A stretch of 64,000 bases of DNA from Streptomyces decoyicus. Its GTDB lineage: Bacteria; Actinomycetota; Actinomycetes; Streptomycetales; Streptomycetaceae. The notes beneath the pieces were generated by a model. The model was not told the origin of the DNA. It was given only the letters and a program-made list of their open reading frames with translations, and did not search any database. Both the position numbers and the translations under genes were made by a program. The stretch covers positions 2,604,001 through 2,668,000 of the forward strand of contig NZ_CP082301.1 in NCBI RefSeq assembly GCF_019880305.1, read 5' to 3'. Positions 23,435 through 33,657 of the stretch are shown piece by piece (position 1 is the stretch's first letter; each line of letters starts with the position of its first letter).

Positions 23435-24568
23435 ATGACGCACGCGATGCTGAAAGGGTCGAACGTACCCCTCGACGCCACGGCTGTTCGGGCCGTCCTG
23501 CGCTGGACGCCCGGCGCCGGTGTCCCTGATGTCGACGCCTCGGCTCTGCTGGTGGGGCCGGAGGGACGCGTGCGATCCGATGAGGACTTCGTCTTCTACA
23601 ACCAACCGAGGCACCCCAGCGGAATGGTGCGGCATCTGCCCAAGACCCGGGTCGCGGACAGTCTGGCCGACACCATCGAGGCGGATCTGACGGCGCTGGA
23701 CGCGTCGGTGGACCGGGTGGTGCTGGCCGCGTCGTCGGACGGTGGCGCGTTCGCGGGCGTCACGGATCTGCGGGTCCTGCTGTACGACGCGGCGGCGAGC
23801 GACGGCGAGCCGCTCGCGGTCTTCGACGTGGTGCCCGAGACGGGCGATGAGACGGCCCTGATCTGCGGTGAGTTGTACCGTCGCGCCGAGGGCTGGAAGT
23901 TCCGCGCCCTGGGGCAGGGGTACGAGAGCGGCCTGGTCGGTCTGGCGACCGAGTTCGGGATCTCGGTGGACGAGAACGAAGCGGCCGCCGACGGTCCGCC
24001 GTCCTCGGAGGCACCGGTGTCGGCGCCCCCCGGCTCGGAGCCCGCGGCGCCCGTCGACCCGGCTCCCCGGAACGAACCAGGCCCTTCCGCCGCCCCGGCG
24101 GAGGCGAGCAGCCCGCCCGCGTCCGCCGCCACCCCGCCGCCCAGCACCTGGCCCGAAGAGGCATCGAGCCCCCCGTCCGCGGCGGACCCGCAGACACCTC
24201 TGGCGTCGGATCCGGAAGCGGTCACCCAGCATGTGCCGGATGCCATGCCGGAGCCGTTCTCGTCCGCCCCGCTGCCGTCGTCCACCACGGCGTCCCCGGC
24301 GGCGCCGGCGCCCACGGGCGGCGGCTACGGCTACCCGCAGAACGTTCCGCCACCGCCCGCCCAGCCCCCGGCCCAGCCCGCCTACGGCTACCCGGGGCCG
24401 CCGCCCCAGTACCAGCCCCAGCAGCCGCCGCAGGCCCCGTACGGCGTTCCGCCGCAGCAACAGCAGCCGCACCCGGCCTCGACGTACGGCTACCCGTTGC
24501 AGCAGCCCTTCGTGCCGGACCCGTCCTTCGTCCTGCCGCCCCAGGGTCCGCAGTTCCAGCGCCGTTAG
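23435..24568 (+). CDS. TerD-family protein with long Pro-rich tail
   Basis: The 377-residue protein has an N-terminal TerD domain (1-180) with [16 protein letters not shown] and [11 protein letters not shown], the conserved calcium-binding and strand motifs. From about 185 it is a disordered Pro/Ala/Ser tail with repeated Y-G-Y-P and Q-Q motifs. TerD proteins are calcium-binding cytoplasmic components of stress and tellurite systems. Start ATG 23,435 lies behind AAGGCAGG. Divergence from the lyase operon suggests joint control. The tail may bind partners; this is inference. Confidence 0.85.
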   Translation: MTHAMLKGSNVPLDATAVRAVLRWTPGAGVPDVDASALLVGPEGRVRSDEDFVFYNQPRHPSGMVRHLPKTRVADSLADTIEADLTALDASVDRVVLAASSDGGAFAGVTDLRVLLYDAAASDGEPLAVFDVVPETGDETALICGELYRRAEGWKFRALGQGYESGLVGLATEFGISVDENEAAADGPPSSEAPVSAPPGSEPAAPVDPAPRNEPGPSAAPAEASSPPASAATPPPSTWPEEASSPPSAADPQTPLASDPEAVTQHVPDAMPEPFSSAPLPSSTTASPAAPAPTGGGYGYPQNVPPPPAQPPAQPAYGYPGPPPQYQPQQPPQAPYGVPPQQQQPHPASTYGYPLQQPFVPDPSFVLPPQGPQFQRR

Positions 24569-24679
24569 GGGTACCCGGCCGGGTTCCCCCACGGCGCGGG
24601 CACAGGGCGGGCGGAACGCGGTACGGGCGGGACGCGGCAGAAGCGGTCCGCGGCACCGGCGGACCGCCGCACGCGCCGC

Positions 24680-25450
24680 TCACGCGGTGGTCTTGTAGCC
24701 CCGTCCCCACTGGAGCCCCCATCCGTACAGCCGGTCGAGCTCCGCCTGGAAGCCGTAGACGTACTTCACCTCGCGGCGCACCATCAGCTCGCCCTTGACG
24801 TTCTCGAGCATGAAGACGGCGCAGGAGCGGGCCTGCGGCGCCCGCTCGTTCAGCTTGAGCTCCACCCGTGGTCCGCTGCTCGGATAGAGCGTCACGACCG
24901 CATGCGTACGGTCGAACGCCGGCGTGCCGTCGTAGATGTAGACGAAGATCAGCAGCCGCTTGATCTCATCGCGGTGGTCCAGGTTGATGTAGAGCGTCTC
25001 GCCGGAGCCCGAACCGAAGCGGTCATCACCGCTGAGCTTGACGAAGGGCGGCCCGTTGAGGTCGCCCAGAAAGTTGCCCAGCGGCTGCACCACGCCCCTG
25101 GTGCCGTCCTTGAGCTCGTACAGACAGGCCAGGTCCAGGTCGACGTTGACCACGGCAGGACCCTGCGCCTGCACCACCTCGGGTTTGAACAGCTTGCTCG
25201 GATGCCGCAGCAGACCGCCCCTGCCCGGCCCGCTCCGCTCATGCAGGTCCGACGTCCGCATCTGCCAGTGCAGATTGACCCGCAGATGTCCGGTCGCCGC
25301 CCCCTGCTTGGTCAGCGAGACCGCCGGATTCCGCTTCGTCAGCTCGACGACATATGACGCCCCGCCGCTGTCGAAGTCGAACTTCGACGTACCACCACGC
25401 CACAGGTTCCCCAGGAACGACACGTTGCCCACCCCATTGCTAGACCCCAC
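24680..25450 (-). CDS. TerA-like tellurium-resistance family protein
   Basis: The 256-residue protein matches the C-terminal TerA/TerD-like domain: G-S-G-S-G-E-T-L-Y-I-N-L-D, L-L-I-F-V-Y-I-Y-D-G-T-P, A-V-V-T-L-Y-P and a final W-G-L-Q-W-G-R-G-Y-K. It starts at GTG 25,450; GTG 25,432 is another option. A strong terminator separates it from the upstream terC-like gene, so it needs its own promoter or readthrough. It is convergent with the Pro-tailed TerD gene. Exact Ter subtype is less sure than family. Confidence 0.75.
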   Translation of the reverse strand: MGSSNGVGNVSFLGNLWRGGTSKFDFDSGGASYVVELTKRNPAVSLTKQGAATGHLRVNLHWQMRTSDLHERSGPGRGGLLRHPSKLFKPEVVQAQGPAVVNVDLDLACLYELKDGTRGVVQPLGNFLGDLNGPPFVKLSGDDRFGSGSGETLYINLDHRDEIKRLLIFVYIYDGTPAFDRTHAVVTLYPSSGPRVELKLNERAPQARSCAVFMLENVKGELMVRREVKYVYGFQAELDRLYGWGLQWGRGYKTTA

Positions 25451-25454
25451 ATCA

Positions 25455-25497
25455 CTGCGGGGCGGCCCGAGGTCTGCACCTCAGAGCCGCCCCGCAG
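25455..25497 (-). terminator. Strong terminator of the terD-terC transcript
   Basis: CTGCGGGGCGGC (25,455-25,466) pairs perfectly with GCCGCCCCGCAG (25,486-25,497), extended by an inner GAGGT/ACCTC stem. It lies 26 nt beyond the terC-like stop on the minus strand and just before the TerA-like start. Confidence 0.85.
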
Positions 25498-25522
25498 AGA
25501 GCGTTCCTCAATCAGCGTCGCG

Positions 25523-26650
25523 TCACACTCCGCTGGCGACTTCCGACTGCGCTCCCGAGGAATCTCCCGGCTTGCCCTCGCGCCGGTTCCGGATCACCGA
25601 CGAAGCGAAGGAGAGGCCGATCAGCGCGACGCCCACCAGGCCGGTGACGACCTCGGGGATCTCGTACTTGATCGTGACGAGCAGGATGACGGCCAGCGCG
25701 CCGATCGCGTAGTGCGCGCCGTGCTCGAGGTAGACGTAGTCGTCCAGGGTCCCCTTGCGGACCAGGAAGACCGTCAGCGAACGGATGTACATCGCGCCGA
25801 TGCCCAGACCCAGCGCCATCTCGAAGATGTCGTTGGTGATGGCGAAGGCACTGATGACGCCGTCGAAGGAGAAGGACGCGTCGATGACCTCGAGGTAGAG
25901 GAACATGAAGAACGCGGCCCTGCCGGCCAGGCCCACGACCGCGCCGTTGCCCTTCTTCGCGGGAGCCGCCGCGGGCTCCTCGCTCTCCTCGTCCTCGTCC
26001 TCAAGCTTGTCCTCGAAGTAGCCGGAGACGCCGGCGACGACGAGGTACGTGATGAGGCCCGCGACCCCGGACAGCAGGACCGTGGCGCTCTTGTCACCGG
26101 CGCCGTGCGCGGCGTCGGTGGCCACCGTCATCGCGCTCACCAGCAGGACGACCAGCGTGATGATCACCGACAGCGTGTCGAGCTTGCCCAACTTGGCCAT
26201 GGGCTTCTCGATCCACGACAGCCACTTGTAGTCGCGCTCCTCGAATATGAAGTCGAGGAAGATCATCAGCAGGAAGACCCCGCCGAAGGCCGCGATGGCG
26301 GGGTGGGCGCTGGTGACGAGTTCCTCGTACTGCGCCTTGTCGTGGATGGCGAGGTTGACCGCCTCGATCGGCCCCAGCTTCGCGGTGATCGCGACAATGA
26401 CGACCGGGAACACTACCCGCATGCCGAACACCGCGATGAGGATGCCGACGGTGAGGAAGATCTTCTGCCAGAAGGCGTTCATCTTGCGCAGGATGCCTGC
26501 GTTGATGACGGCGTTGTCGAACGAGAGCGAGACCTCCAGGATGGACAGGATCCCGACAATCGCGAGCCCTTGCCACCCCCAGAGCACGCCCGCCAAGGCG
26601 AGGCCGGCCACCGTGATGGCGAACGACCAGCCAAAGGTTTTCAGGAGCAC
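25523..26650 (-). CDS. DUF475 / TerC-family integral membrane protein
   Basis: The 375-residue protein has about eight to nine membrane segments. The paired acidic motifs E-V-S-L-S-F-D-N-A-V and E-V-I-D-A-S-F-S-F-D-G-V-I are the hallmark of the TerC/DUF475 group, which is linked to metal-ion handling and membrane complexes with TerD proteins. An acidic cytoplasmic loop (E-D-E-D-E-E-S-E-E) lies near the middle. It is 53 nt downstream of a TerD gene in the same direction, a typical terC-terD pairing. Confidence 0.9.
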   Translation of the reverse strand: MLLKTFGWSFAITVAGLALAGVLWGWQGLAIVGILSILEVSLSFDNAVINAGILRKMNAFWQKIFLTVGILIAVFGMRVVFPVVIVAITAKLGPIEAVNLAIHDKAQYEELVTSAHPAIAAFGGVFLLMIFLDFIFEERDYKWLSWIEKPMAKLGKLDTLSVIITLVVLLVSAMTVATDAAHGAGDKSATVLLSGVAGLITYLVVAGVSGYFEDKLEDEDEESEEPAAAPAKKGNGAVVGLAGRAAFFMFLYLEVIDASFSFDGVISAFAITNDIFEMALGLGIGAMYIRSLTVFLVRKGTLDDYVYLEHGAHYAIGALAVILLVTIKYEIPEVVTGLVGVALIGLSFASSVIRNRREGKPGDSSGAQSEVASGV

Positions 26651-26703
26651 TGCCTACCCAATCCCTCGCTGTATGGGGTCCTCCGCGCACAGCGCGCGGC
26701 GCT

Positions 26704-27279
26704 TTACGAAACGTTGACCCCGAAGTCTAGAGCGATGCCCCGCAGGCCTGACGCGTACCCCTGTCCTACTGCCCGGAACTTCCATTCGCCGTTGTAGCGG
26801 TACACCTCGCCGAAGATCATCGCGGTTTCGCCGGAGGCGTCCTCGCTGAGGTCGTAGCGGGCGAGTTCACAGCCGTCGGCCTGATTGACGATGCGGATAA
26901 AGGCATTGCTGACCTGGCCGAAGCTCTGGCCGCGCGCATCGGCCTCATGGATCGAGACCGGAAAGACGATCTTGTCGACCTGCTCGGGCACCTGCGAGAG
27001 ATCCACCAGGACCGACTCGTCGTCGCCCTCGCCCTCACCCGTGAGATTGTCCCCGGTGTGCTCGACGGAGCCCTCGGGGCTCTTGAGGTTGTTGTAGAAG
27101 ACGAAGTACTCGTCCCCCAGCACCCGCCCCGACTGGCACAGCAGCGCGCTGGCGTCGAGATCGAACGGTGCGCCGGTCGTGGACCGCGCGTCCCAGCCGA
27201 GGCCGACCATGATCTGTGTGAGATTCGGAGCGGCCTTGGAAAGGGAGACATTGCCCCCCTTGGCAAGCGTGACACTCAT
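26704..27279 (-). CDS. TerD-family stress protein (copy 1)
   Basis: ATG 27,279 gives 191 residues, the usual TerD length. Conserved elements are [11 protein letters not shown], the D-L-D-A-S-A-L-L calcium motif, [10 protein letters not shown] and [10 protein letters not shown]. It is closely similar in size and sequence to the next gene upstream, so the pair is a tandem duplication. TerD proteins bind calcium and support tellurite, phage or oxidative-stress tolerance in other bacteria. In Streptomyces, TerD paralogues have been linked to development; the role here is inferred. Confidence 0.9.
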   Translation of the reverse strand: MSVTLAKGGNVSLSKAAPNLTQIMVGLGWDARSTTGAPFDLDASALLCQSGRVLGDEYFVFYNNLKSPEGSVEHTGDNLTGEGEGDDESVLVDLSQVPEQVDKIVFPVSIHEADARGQSFGQVSNAFIRIVNQADGCELARYDLSEDASGETAMIFGEVYRYNGEWKFRAVGQGYASGLRGIALDFGVNVS

Positions 27280-27465
27280 CGTTCGCTTCCTCCCCGGTGT
27301 CGGTGCGGGCCGTGCCCGGCGTGGCCCGTAACCCTTCGAGCGCGTCCGGCGCCGCACTCCCCGGGCAGGGGCGTACGGCGCCGGACGCGGTCACTCTTGG
27401 CCGGGCAGCGGCTGCGGCATCGCTGCCCGGTCCGGACGTCGACGATCAGATGGCGAATCCGTCGG

Positions 27466-28041
27466 TCAGACGTTGACGCCGAAGTCCTGCGCGATGCCGC
27501 GCAGGCCCGAGGCATAGCCCTGGCCGATGGCCCGGAACTTCCACTCGGCGCCGTTGCGGTACAGCTCGCCGAAGACCATGGCGGTCTCGGTCGAGGCGTC
27601 CTCGCTCAGGTCGTAGCGGGCCAGCTCGTTGTTGTCGGCCTGGTTGACCACGCGGATGAAGGCGTTACGGACCTGGCCGAAGCTCTGCTGGCGGGTCTCG
27701 GCGTCGTAGATCGACACCGGGAAAACGATCTTGGAGACATCGGCCGGAACCGCGGCCAGATTCACCTTGATCTGCTCGTCGTCGCCTTCACCCTCACCGG
27801 TGATGTTGTCACCGGTGTGCTCGACCGAACCGTCCGGGCTCTTCAGGTTGTTGAAGAACACGAAGTTCTGGTCGTTGGCCACCTTGCCCTGGTCGTTCGC
27901 CAGCAGGGCGCTGGCGTCCAGGTCGAAGTCCGTACCGGTGGTCGTACGCGCATCCCAGCCCAGACCGACGATGACGGCGGTCAGATTGGGGGCTTCCTTC
28001 GTCAGCGAGACGTTGCCGCCCTTGCTGAGGCTGACTCCCAC
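27466..28041 (-). CDS. TerD-family stress protein (copy 2)
   Basis: The start is GTG 28,041: GGGAGG lies 5 nt upstream, and the resulting [13 protein letters not shown] is the canonical TerD beginning; the longer in-frame ATG starts are rejected for that reason. The product has 191 residues, the same as copy 1, with all TerD motifs ([28 protein letters not shown]). The 186-nt gap to copy 1 could hold a second promoter. Confidence 0.9.
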   Translation of the reverse strand: MGVSLSKGGNVSLTKEAPNLTAVIVGLGWDARTTTGTDFDLDASALLANDQGKVANDQNFVFFNNLKSPDGSVEHTGDNITGEGEGDDEQIKVNLAAVPADVSKIVFPVSIYDAETRQQSFGQVRNAFIRVVNQADNNELARYDLSEDASTETAMVFGELYRNGAEWKFRAIGQGYASGLRGIAQDFGVNV

Positions 28042-28212
28042 GAGTCCTCCCATAGATTCGAGGGGTACGTAAAGATTTGCGCCCCCATCGTGCATGGCAT
28101 CGGATCAACGAATTGATCCTAGTGACCGGTTCCCGCCGATCGCAGGTATCGCACCTGGATCGGTGCGGATGTCGGCCAGGGGGGCGCGGTGGTGCCTGGG
28201 GGCGCGGCCGTG

Positions 28213-28671
28213 TCAGAGGGTGTCGAGCGCCTTGGCGTACTCGTTCAGGTCGCGGGCGTCGGGCAGGCCGTTGACGACCGTCCAGCGCACCACGCCCTCC
28301 TTGTCGATGATGAACGTGCCGCGCACCGCGCAGCCCTTCTCCTCGTCGAAGACGCCGTACGCCCGCGAGGCCTCGCCGTGCGGCCAGAAGTCCGACAGCA
28401 GCGGGTACTCCAGGCCCTCCTGCTCGGCGAAGACGCGCAGCGAGAACGGGGAGTCGTTGGAGACGGCCAGCAGCTGGACGTCGTCGTTGACGAACTTCGG
28501 CAGCTCGTCACGGAGCGCGCAGAGCTCGCCGGTGCAGACACCGGTGAAGGCGAAGGGGTAGAAGAGGAGGACGACGGCCTTCTCGCCGCGGAAGTCGGAG
28601 AGCTTGACCAGCTCGCCGTGCTGGTTCTTCAGCTCGAAATCCGGAGCCTTCGTGCCGACCTCGATCGCCAT
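28213..28671 (-). CDS. AhpE-like peroxiredoxin
   Basis: The 152-residue AhpC/TSA-family protein has the peroxidatic C46 in F-T-G-V-C-T and a second C51 nearby, as in one-Cys-type AhpE of actinobacteria, plus the conserved R in the C-terminal helix region. It reduces peroxides and peroxynitrite in the cytoplasm using a thiol partner such as mycoredoxin. Its neighbours (TerD genes and the DUF3052 gene) are in the same direction, but a terminator separates it from the DUF3052 gene, so it has its own promoter. Confidence 0.9.
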   Translation of the reverse strand: MAIEVGTKAPDFELKNQHGELVKLSDFRGEKAVVLLFYPFAFTGVCTGELCALRDELPKFVNDDVQLLAVSNDSPFSLRVFAEQEGLEYPLLSDFWPHGEASRAYGVFDEEKGCAVRGTFIIDKEGVVRWTVVNGLPDARDLNEYAKALDTL

Positions 28672-28759
28672 GGGGTGCTTCCCTTCCGCTCACTCGCAAC
28701 AGGACGCGACCAACCCTACGCGCCGGGCTGCACGTCCGGGGAACCTGTCCTGAACAGGG

Positions 28760-28795
28760 CCGAGCCCCCTCCGGAACAGGGCGGAGGGGGCTCGG
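28760..28795 (-). terminator. Terminator after the DUF3052 gene
   Basis: CCGAGCCCCCTCCG (28,760-28,773) pairs perfectly with CGGAGGGGGCTCGG (28,782-28,795) around an 8-nt loop, between the DUF3052 stop and the AhpE start on the minus strand. Confidence 0.85.
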
Positions 28796-28820
28796 TGGCG
28801 AAAGTTGGGGACGGTACGGC

Positions 28821-29252
28821 TCAGCGCTTGCCGGCCTTTGGGGTGACCAGTCGGCTGCCGGCCCAGTCCTTGCCCGCGTTGATGCTCTTGGTCTGGGACA
28901 GACCCGCGGTCTGCGCGGCCTCATTGATGTCGCTCGGCTCGACGTAGCCGTCGCGGCCGGTCTTCGGGGTCAGCAGCCAGATCTGCCCGCCCTCGTCGAT
29001 CAGCCCGATGGCGTCCACCAGCGCGTCCGTGAGGTCGCCGTCCTCGTCGCGGAACCACAGCAGAACGACGTCACACACGTCGTCGTAGTCCTCGTCGACG
29101 AGATCCTGGCCGATCACGGTCTCAATGCCTTCGCGGAGATCCTGATCGACGTCGTCGTCGTATCCGATCTCCTGGACCACCTGTCCGGGCTCGAACCCCA
29201 GCCTGGCGGCAGGGTTGGTCCGCTCCTCCGCGTGGTCCGCGGTCGCGCTCAC
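28821..29252 (-). CDS. DUF3052 family protein
   Basis: GTG 29,252, 6 nt after AGGAGG, starts a 143-residue acidic protein with the DUF3052 core G-F-E-P-G-Q-V-V-Q-E-I-G-Y-D-D-D-V-D and V-V-L-L-W-F-R-D-E-D-G. A longer open frame extends upstream but lacks a ribosome site. The family is restricted to actinobacteria and has no known function. It is divergent from aceE across a 516-nt region. Confidence 0.85.
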   Translation of the reverse strand: MSATADHAEERTNPAARLGFEPGQVVQEIGYDDDVDQDLREGIETVIGQDLVDEDYDDVCDVVLLWFRDEDGDLTDALVDAIGLIDEGGQIWLLTPKTGRDGYVEPSDINEAAQTAGLSQTKSINAGKDWAGSRLVTPKAGKR

Positions 29253-29612
29253 GGATTGCCTCCTGTCATGTTTCGGAAATGCTCGGGGACCCCGCGCGTG
29301 CGCGGAGCATTGGGCGTAGTCCACACGGGCCGGGCGGATCGCGCAAGTACCCGGCGGTTCAGACCGCCGAAACGGTGACGTTTGGAGGCGTCTCGCCGCA
29401 AGCACGACCCCAGCAGGCCAGGCTGAAGTGATTCACACCACAGCTTTCTGTGAAGTTTATCGGGTACTCGCGCCGGACTGGTCCCTTCGGGGGGCGGCGG
29501 CCGGTTCCGGACCTCATTTCGGGTGCCGCACGTCCGTACGCGAAGCACTTTCGACATGGGCGTATGGTTGCGATTTGGCCGACCCGAGAAATCGGCCTTT
29601 TCAGCGCCATCT

Positions 29613-29641
29613 CTCTACGGATGGGTTACCCATCAGTAGAG
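29613..29641. promoter_or_regulatory. Two-tier dyad upstream of aceE
   Basis: CTCTAC (29,613-29,618) pairs with GTAGAG (29,636-29,641), and inside GATGGGT (29,620-29,626) pairs with ACCCATC (29,628-29,634) around one base. It stands 128 nt before the aceE ATG, ahead of a weak TTCGTC-16-TAGTTT promoter-like pair (29,705-29,732). It is a likely regulator site. The rest of 29,253-29,768 holds a small GGCGGT/ACCGCC hairpin at 29,353-29,368 and no gene. Confidence 0.5.
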
Positions 29642-29768
29642 GTGACGTATCCCTGTGGCTCGGTACACGATGGAAGACGGCGCGACACCAAGGCAGCGAC
29701 AGCATTCGTCCCGTGTGCAGCATCAATAGTTTGCGAAGCACGACACGAACCGAACACGAAGGAACAGC

Positions 29769-32501
29769 GTGGCTTCCGGATCCGATCGAAACCCGATCAT
29801 CATTGGCGGCCTTCCCAGCCAGGTCCCGGACTTCGATCCCGAAGAGACCCAGGAATGGCTCGACTCGCTCGACGCAGCCGTCGACGAGCGGGGCCGGGAA
29901 CGTGCCCGCTACCTCATGCTCCGCCTGATCGAGCGTGCGCGCGAGAAGCGTGTGGCCGTGCCCGAGATGCGCAGCACGGACTACGTCAACACCATCGCGA
30001 CCAAGGACGAGCCGTTCTTCCCGGGCAACGAGGAGATCGAGCGCAAGGTCCTGAACGCGACCCGCTGGAACGCCGCCGTGATGGTCTCGCGCGCCCAGCG
30101 TCCGGGCATCGGCGTCGGCGGCCACATCGCCACCTTCGCCTCCTCCGCCTCCCTCTACGACGTGGGCTTCAACCACTTCTTCCGGGGCAAGGACGAGGGT
30201 GACGGCGGCGACCAGATCTTCTTCCAGGGCCATGCCTCGCCCGGTGTCTACGCCCGCGCGTTCCTCCTGGACCGGCTGACCGAGCCGCAGCTCGACGCCT
30301 TCCGCCAGGAGAAGTCCAAGGCTCCCAACGGACTGTCCAGCTACCCGCACCCGCGGCTGATGCCGGACTTCTGGGAGTTCCCGACCGTCTCGATGGGCCT
30401 CGGCCCGCTCGGCGCGATCTACCAGGCGCGGATGAACCGCTACATGGAGGCGCGCGGGATCGCCGACACCTCCAAGTCGCACGTATGGGCCTATCTCGGC
30501 GACGGCGAGATGGACGAGCCCGAGTCGCTCGGCCAGCTGTCCATCGCCGCCCGTGAGGGCCTGGACAACCTGACCTTCGTCGTGAACTGCAACCTCCAGC
30601 GTCTGGACGGCCCGGTCCGCGGCAACGGCAAGATCATGCAGGAGCTGGAGTCGCAGTTCCGCGGCGCCGGCTGGAACGTCATCAAGCTGGTGTGGGACCG
30701 CAGCTGGGACCCGCTGCTCGCGCAGGACCGCGACGGCATCCTGGTCAACAAGCTCAACAGCACGCCCGACGGTCAGTTCCAGACGTACGCCACCGAGACC
30801 GGTGCGTACATCCGTGACCACTTCTTCGGCGACGACCAGCGGCTGCGCGCGATGGTCGAGAACATGACCGACGACCAGATCCTGCACCTGGGCCGTGGCG
30901 GTCACGACCACAAGAAGATCTACGCGGCGTATGCGGCGGCCAAGGCCCACAAGGGCCAGCCGACGGTGATCCTCGCGCAGACCGTCAAGGGCTGGACGCT
31001 CGGCCCGAACTTCGAGGGCCGCAACGCGACCCACCAGATGAAGAAGCTGACGGTCGCGGACCTCAAGGGCTTCCGTGACCGGCTGCACCTGCCGATCCCG
31101 GACAAGGACCTGGAGGACGGCCTGCCGCCGTACTACCACCCGGGCCGCGACTCCGAAGAGATCCAGTACATGCACGACCGCCGCAAGGGACTGGGGGGCT
31201 ATGTGCCCACCCGTGTCGTGCGCGCCAAGCCGCTCCAGCTGCCGGACGACAAGGCGTACGCGGGTGCCAAGAAGGGCTCGGGGCAGCAGAAGATCGCCAC
31301 GACCATGGCGTTCGTCCGTGTCCTGAAGGACCTCATGCGGGACAAGGAGATCGGCAAGCGCTTCGTGCCGATCGCGCCCGACGAGTACCGCACCTTCGGT
31401 ATGGACGCCTTCTTCCCGTCGGCCAAGATCTACAACCCGCTGGGCCAGCAGTACGAGTCGGTCGACCGCGAACTGCTCCTGGCGTACAAGGAGTCGCCGA
31501 CCGGCCAGATGCTGCACGACGGCATCACCGAGGCGGGCTGCACCGCTTCGCTGATCGCGGCGGGCTCGGCCTATGCGACGCACGGCGAGCCGCTGATCCC
31601 GGTCTATGTCTTCTACTCGATGTTCGGGTTCCAGCGCACCGGTGACCAGTTCTGGCAGATGGCCGACCAGCTCGCGCGCGGCTTCGTGCTCGGCGCGACC
31701 GCCGGCCGTACGACGCTGACCGGTGAGGGTCTCCAGCACGCCGACGGCCACTCCCAGCTGCTGGCCTCGACCAACCCGGCCTGTGTCGCCTACGACCCGG
31801 CCTACGGCTACGAGATCGCGCACATCGTCAAGGACGGTCTGCGGCGGATGTACGGCGAGAACGCCGAGGACATCTTCTACTACCTGACCGTCTACAACGA
31901 GCCGATCCAGCACCCGGCGGAGCCGGCGGACGCCGATGTCGAGGGCATCCTCAAGGGTCTGCACCGCATCAAGACCGGTGAGAAGGGCGAGCACGCGGCC
32001 CAGATCCTCGCCTCCGGTGTCGCGGTGCCGTGGGCCGTCGAGGCCCAGCAGATCCTCGCGGACGAGTGGAACGTCAAGGCCGATGTCTGGTCGGCGACGT
32101 CCTGGAACGAGCTGCGCCGCGACGCGGTGGAGGTCGAGGAGCACAACCTTCTGCACCCGGAGGAGGAGCAGCGCGTCCCGTATGTGACGCAGAAGCTCCA
32201 GGACGCCGAGGGCCCGAAGGTCGCGGTCTCGGACTGGATGCGGTCCGTGCCGGACCAGATCGCGCGCTGGGTTCCCGGCACGTACCAGTCGCTGGGCGCC
32301 GACGGCTTCGGCTTCGCGGACACCCGTGGTGCGGCCCGTCGGTTCTTCCACATCGACACGCAGTCCATCGTCCTGAGCGTGCTCACCGAGCTCGCCAAGG
32401 AGGGCAAGGTCGACCGGTCGCTGCTGAAGCAGGCGATCGACCGCTACCAGCTCCTGGACGTCTCGGCCGCCGAAGCCGGAGAGGCCGGCGGCGACGCCTG
32501 A
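29769..32501 (+). CDS. aceE: Pyruvate dehydrogenase E1 component (homodimeric type)
   Basis: The 910-residue length and sequence fit AceE. The thiamine diphosphate motif is G-D-G-E-M-D-E-P with N-C-N-L-Q-R, and the P-G-R-D-S-E-E and [17 protein letters not shown] segments are characteristic. It decarboxylates pyruvate and transfers the acetyl group to E2 lipoate, feeding acetyl-CoA to the TCA cycle and, in this window, to the fatty-acid genes 16 kb away. No E2 or E3 gene is next to it. A strong terminator follows, so it is probably a single-gene transcript controlled from the long upstream region. Confidence 0.95.
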   Translation: MASGSDRNPIIIGGLPSQVPDFDPEETQEWLDSLDAAVDERGRERARYLMLRLIERAREKRVAVPEMRSTDYVNTIATKDEPFFPGNEEIERKVLNATRWNAAVMVSRAQRPGIGVGGHIATFASSASLYDVGFNHFFRGKDEGDGGDQIFFQGHASPGVYARAFLLDRLTEPQLDAFRQEKSKAPNGLSSYPHPRLMPDFWEFPTVSMGLGPLGAIYQARMNRYMEARGIADTSKSHVWAYLGDGEMDEPESLGQLSIAAREGLDNLTFVVNCNLQRLDGPVRGNGKIMQELESQFRGAGWNVIKLVWDRSWDPLLAQDRDGILVNKLNSTPDGQFQTYATETGAYIRDHFFGDDQRLRAMVENMTDDQILHLGRGGHDHKKIYAAYAAAKAHKGQPTVILAQTVKGWTLGPNFEGRNATHQMKKLTVADLKGFRDRLHLPIPDKDLEDGLPPYYHPGRDSEEIQYMHDRRKGLGGYVPTRVVRAKPLQLPDDKAYAGAKKGSGQQKIATTMAFVRVLKDLMRDKEIGKRFVPIAPDEYRTFGMDAFFPSAKIYNPLGQQYESVDRELLLAYKESPTGQMLHDGITEAGCTASLIAAGSAYATHGEPLIPVYVFYSMFGFQRTGDQFWQMADQLARGFVLGATAGRTTLTGEGLQHADGHSQLLASTNPACVAYDPAYGYEIAHIVKDGLRRMYGENAEDIFYYLTVYNEPIQHPAEPADADVEGILKGLHRIKTGEKGEHAAQILASGVAVPWAVEAQQILADEWNVKADVWSATSWNELRRDAVEVEEHNLLHPEEEQRVPYVTQKLQDAEGPKVAVSDWMRSVPDQIARWVPGTYQSLGADGFGFADTRGAARRFFHIDTQSIVLSVLTELAKEGKVDRSLLKQAIDRYQLLDVSAAEAGEAGGDA

Positions 32502-32530
32502 TCTCTCCGCGGCCGTCCGCCGCACCCCTT

Positions 32531-32579
32531 CCGCCGCGCCCCCCGACCAGCGTTCTTCGCCGGTCGGGGGGCGCGGCGG
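32531..32579 (+). terminator. aceE terminator
   Basis: Perfect 18-bp arms (32,531-32,548 and 32,562-32,579) enclose a 13-nt loop, 29 nt after the aceE stop. The arms read CCGCCGCGCCCCCCGACC and its complement. No T tract follows. Confidence 0.9.
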
Positions 32580-32629
32580 TGTGCGGTGGGACCGGAGGGT
32601 GCGTACCGGGCGGCCGGCGGGCAGCCGGC

Positions 32630-33049
32630 TCAGCGCTCCCACACCTTGAACGCCCGTACCTGATAGGGCGACCGGGGCACCCAGCTGCCGCCGCCCGGGT
32701 AGGTGTCGAACTCGGCGGTCTCGGCGCATTCCGCGCTCTGGTAGGTGGTGACCGGGCGGCCCGTGCGGTTGGCGAGCGCGGCGGCGCTGGTGTTCCCGGG
32801 CAGCGGCACACAGCTCTCGATGTCGGTGTCGGACAGCTCGTAGGTGCGTCGCTCGCCGCCGAAGTCGGCCTTCGGCCAGAGGCACAGCTGTCCTGCCGCG
32901 CAGTCGCCCGAGGCGGCGGCGGTGCGGCCGCCGCCGGCCGCGTGTGCGGCGGGGGTGCCGAGGGCGGGCGGGACGGCGAGGGCCGCGGTGAGCGCGGCGA
33001 GGCCGGTGAGGAGCGCGGTGGTGTGGGACGTACGCAGACGCAGACGCAT
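32630..33049 (-). CDS. Secreted peptidase-inhibitor family I36-like protein
   Basis: ATG 33,049 gives 139 residues with a signal peptide (basic M-R-L-R-L-R, hydrophobic core, cleavage near A-H-A-A at about 37). The mature part has C50, C56, C80 and C108, probably two disulphides, and the W-P-K-A-D-F-G-G and E-L-S-D segments of small beta/gamma-crystallin-like I36 inhibitors such as SMPI. It is predicted to be extracellular and may inhibit a metalloprotease. It is convergent with aceE. The family call rests on the Cys pattern and length. Confidence 0.7.
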   Translation of the reverse strand: MRLRLRTSHTTALLTGLAALTAALAVPPALGTPAAHAAGGGRTAAASGDCAAGQLCLWPKADFGGERRTYELSDTDIESCVPLPGNTSAAALANRTGRPVTTYQSAECAETAEFDTYPGGGSWVPRSPYQVRAFKVWER

Positions 33050-33657
33050 AGGAATCTCTCCCCCGTGAAGTACGACGATGGCGTCCCGCGGCGGGCGGTC
33101 TGCCCGCGGCGGGTGCTGCGTATCGAGCTTCGCGAGGGCGCGGCGCGGTTGCCAAGGCCGTGGCGGGGCTGCCACCCGGATCAGGTATGTGGATACGCGC
33201 AACGGCTCGGAGCGGGACGCCGGTGCACGGCGTTGACGGGGTGACGGCGCGACGGGACGGCTGCGGAAACCGTTCATCCCCTGGCCTGCCGGGGTTCGGG
33301 AGGGTGCGCGCCGCCCCTGGAGTGGCCGGTGCCCGGTCAGGTTCCCGCGAGGGCTCATCCGGATGAGGGATGCGGCGCTCCGGCGGCGGCCAACTGCCGC
33401 GGGGCGCACGGCGGGAGGGGCCGGGAGCGGTCCGGGACGGCCGGTTGACGTCCGGTGCTGACGGCAGCACGCGACGGCGCGCGGCCGGACGAGGAAAAGG
33501 CCTCGTGCCTGCCGCGCGCCGGGCTCCGGGCGCCGCTCAGTGGGGCCTGCCGGTCGTGCCTCGCGCCGCGGGCCGTGCCACGCCCCGCGGCGGGTACCCG
33601 CCGCGGTTCATGTGCTGCCGTACGGCCGGATCGCCGGCCGGATGTGGCCGACGCCGG
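33050..33657. other. Gene-free 608-nt region with a perfect 22-bp palindrome
   Basis: No frame here has a credible start and family. It should hold the promoter of the I36-like gene at its left and the end of the MFS transcript at its right. A perfect palindrome CCGCGGCGGGTACCCGCCGCGG lies at 33,585-33,606, about 50 nt past the MFS stop on the minus strand, and could be a terminator stem or a protein site. Confidence 0.55.

Noticed and set aside
29601..33470. A 1,289-codon open frame on the minus strand
   Set aside because: It is antisense to aceE, and its product is low-complexity Val/Asp/Arg/Gly-rich, as expected for the mirror frame of a GC-biased gene. AceE on the other strand is a full-length known enzyme.
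33050..33657. Possible small genes in the gap before the exporter
   Set aside because: The candidate frames are Arg/Gly/Ala-rich, lack ribosome sites and show no recognisable domain or export signal.
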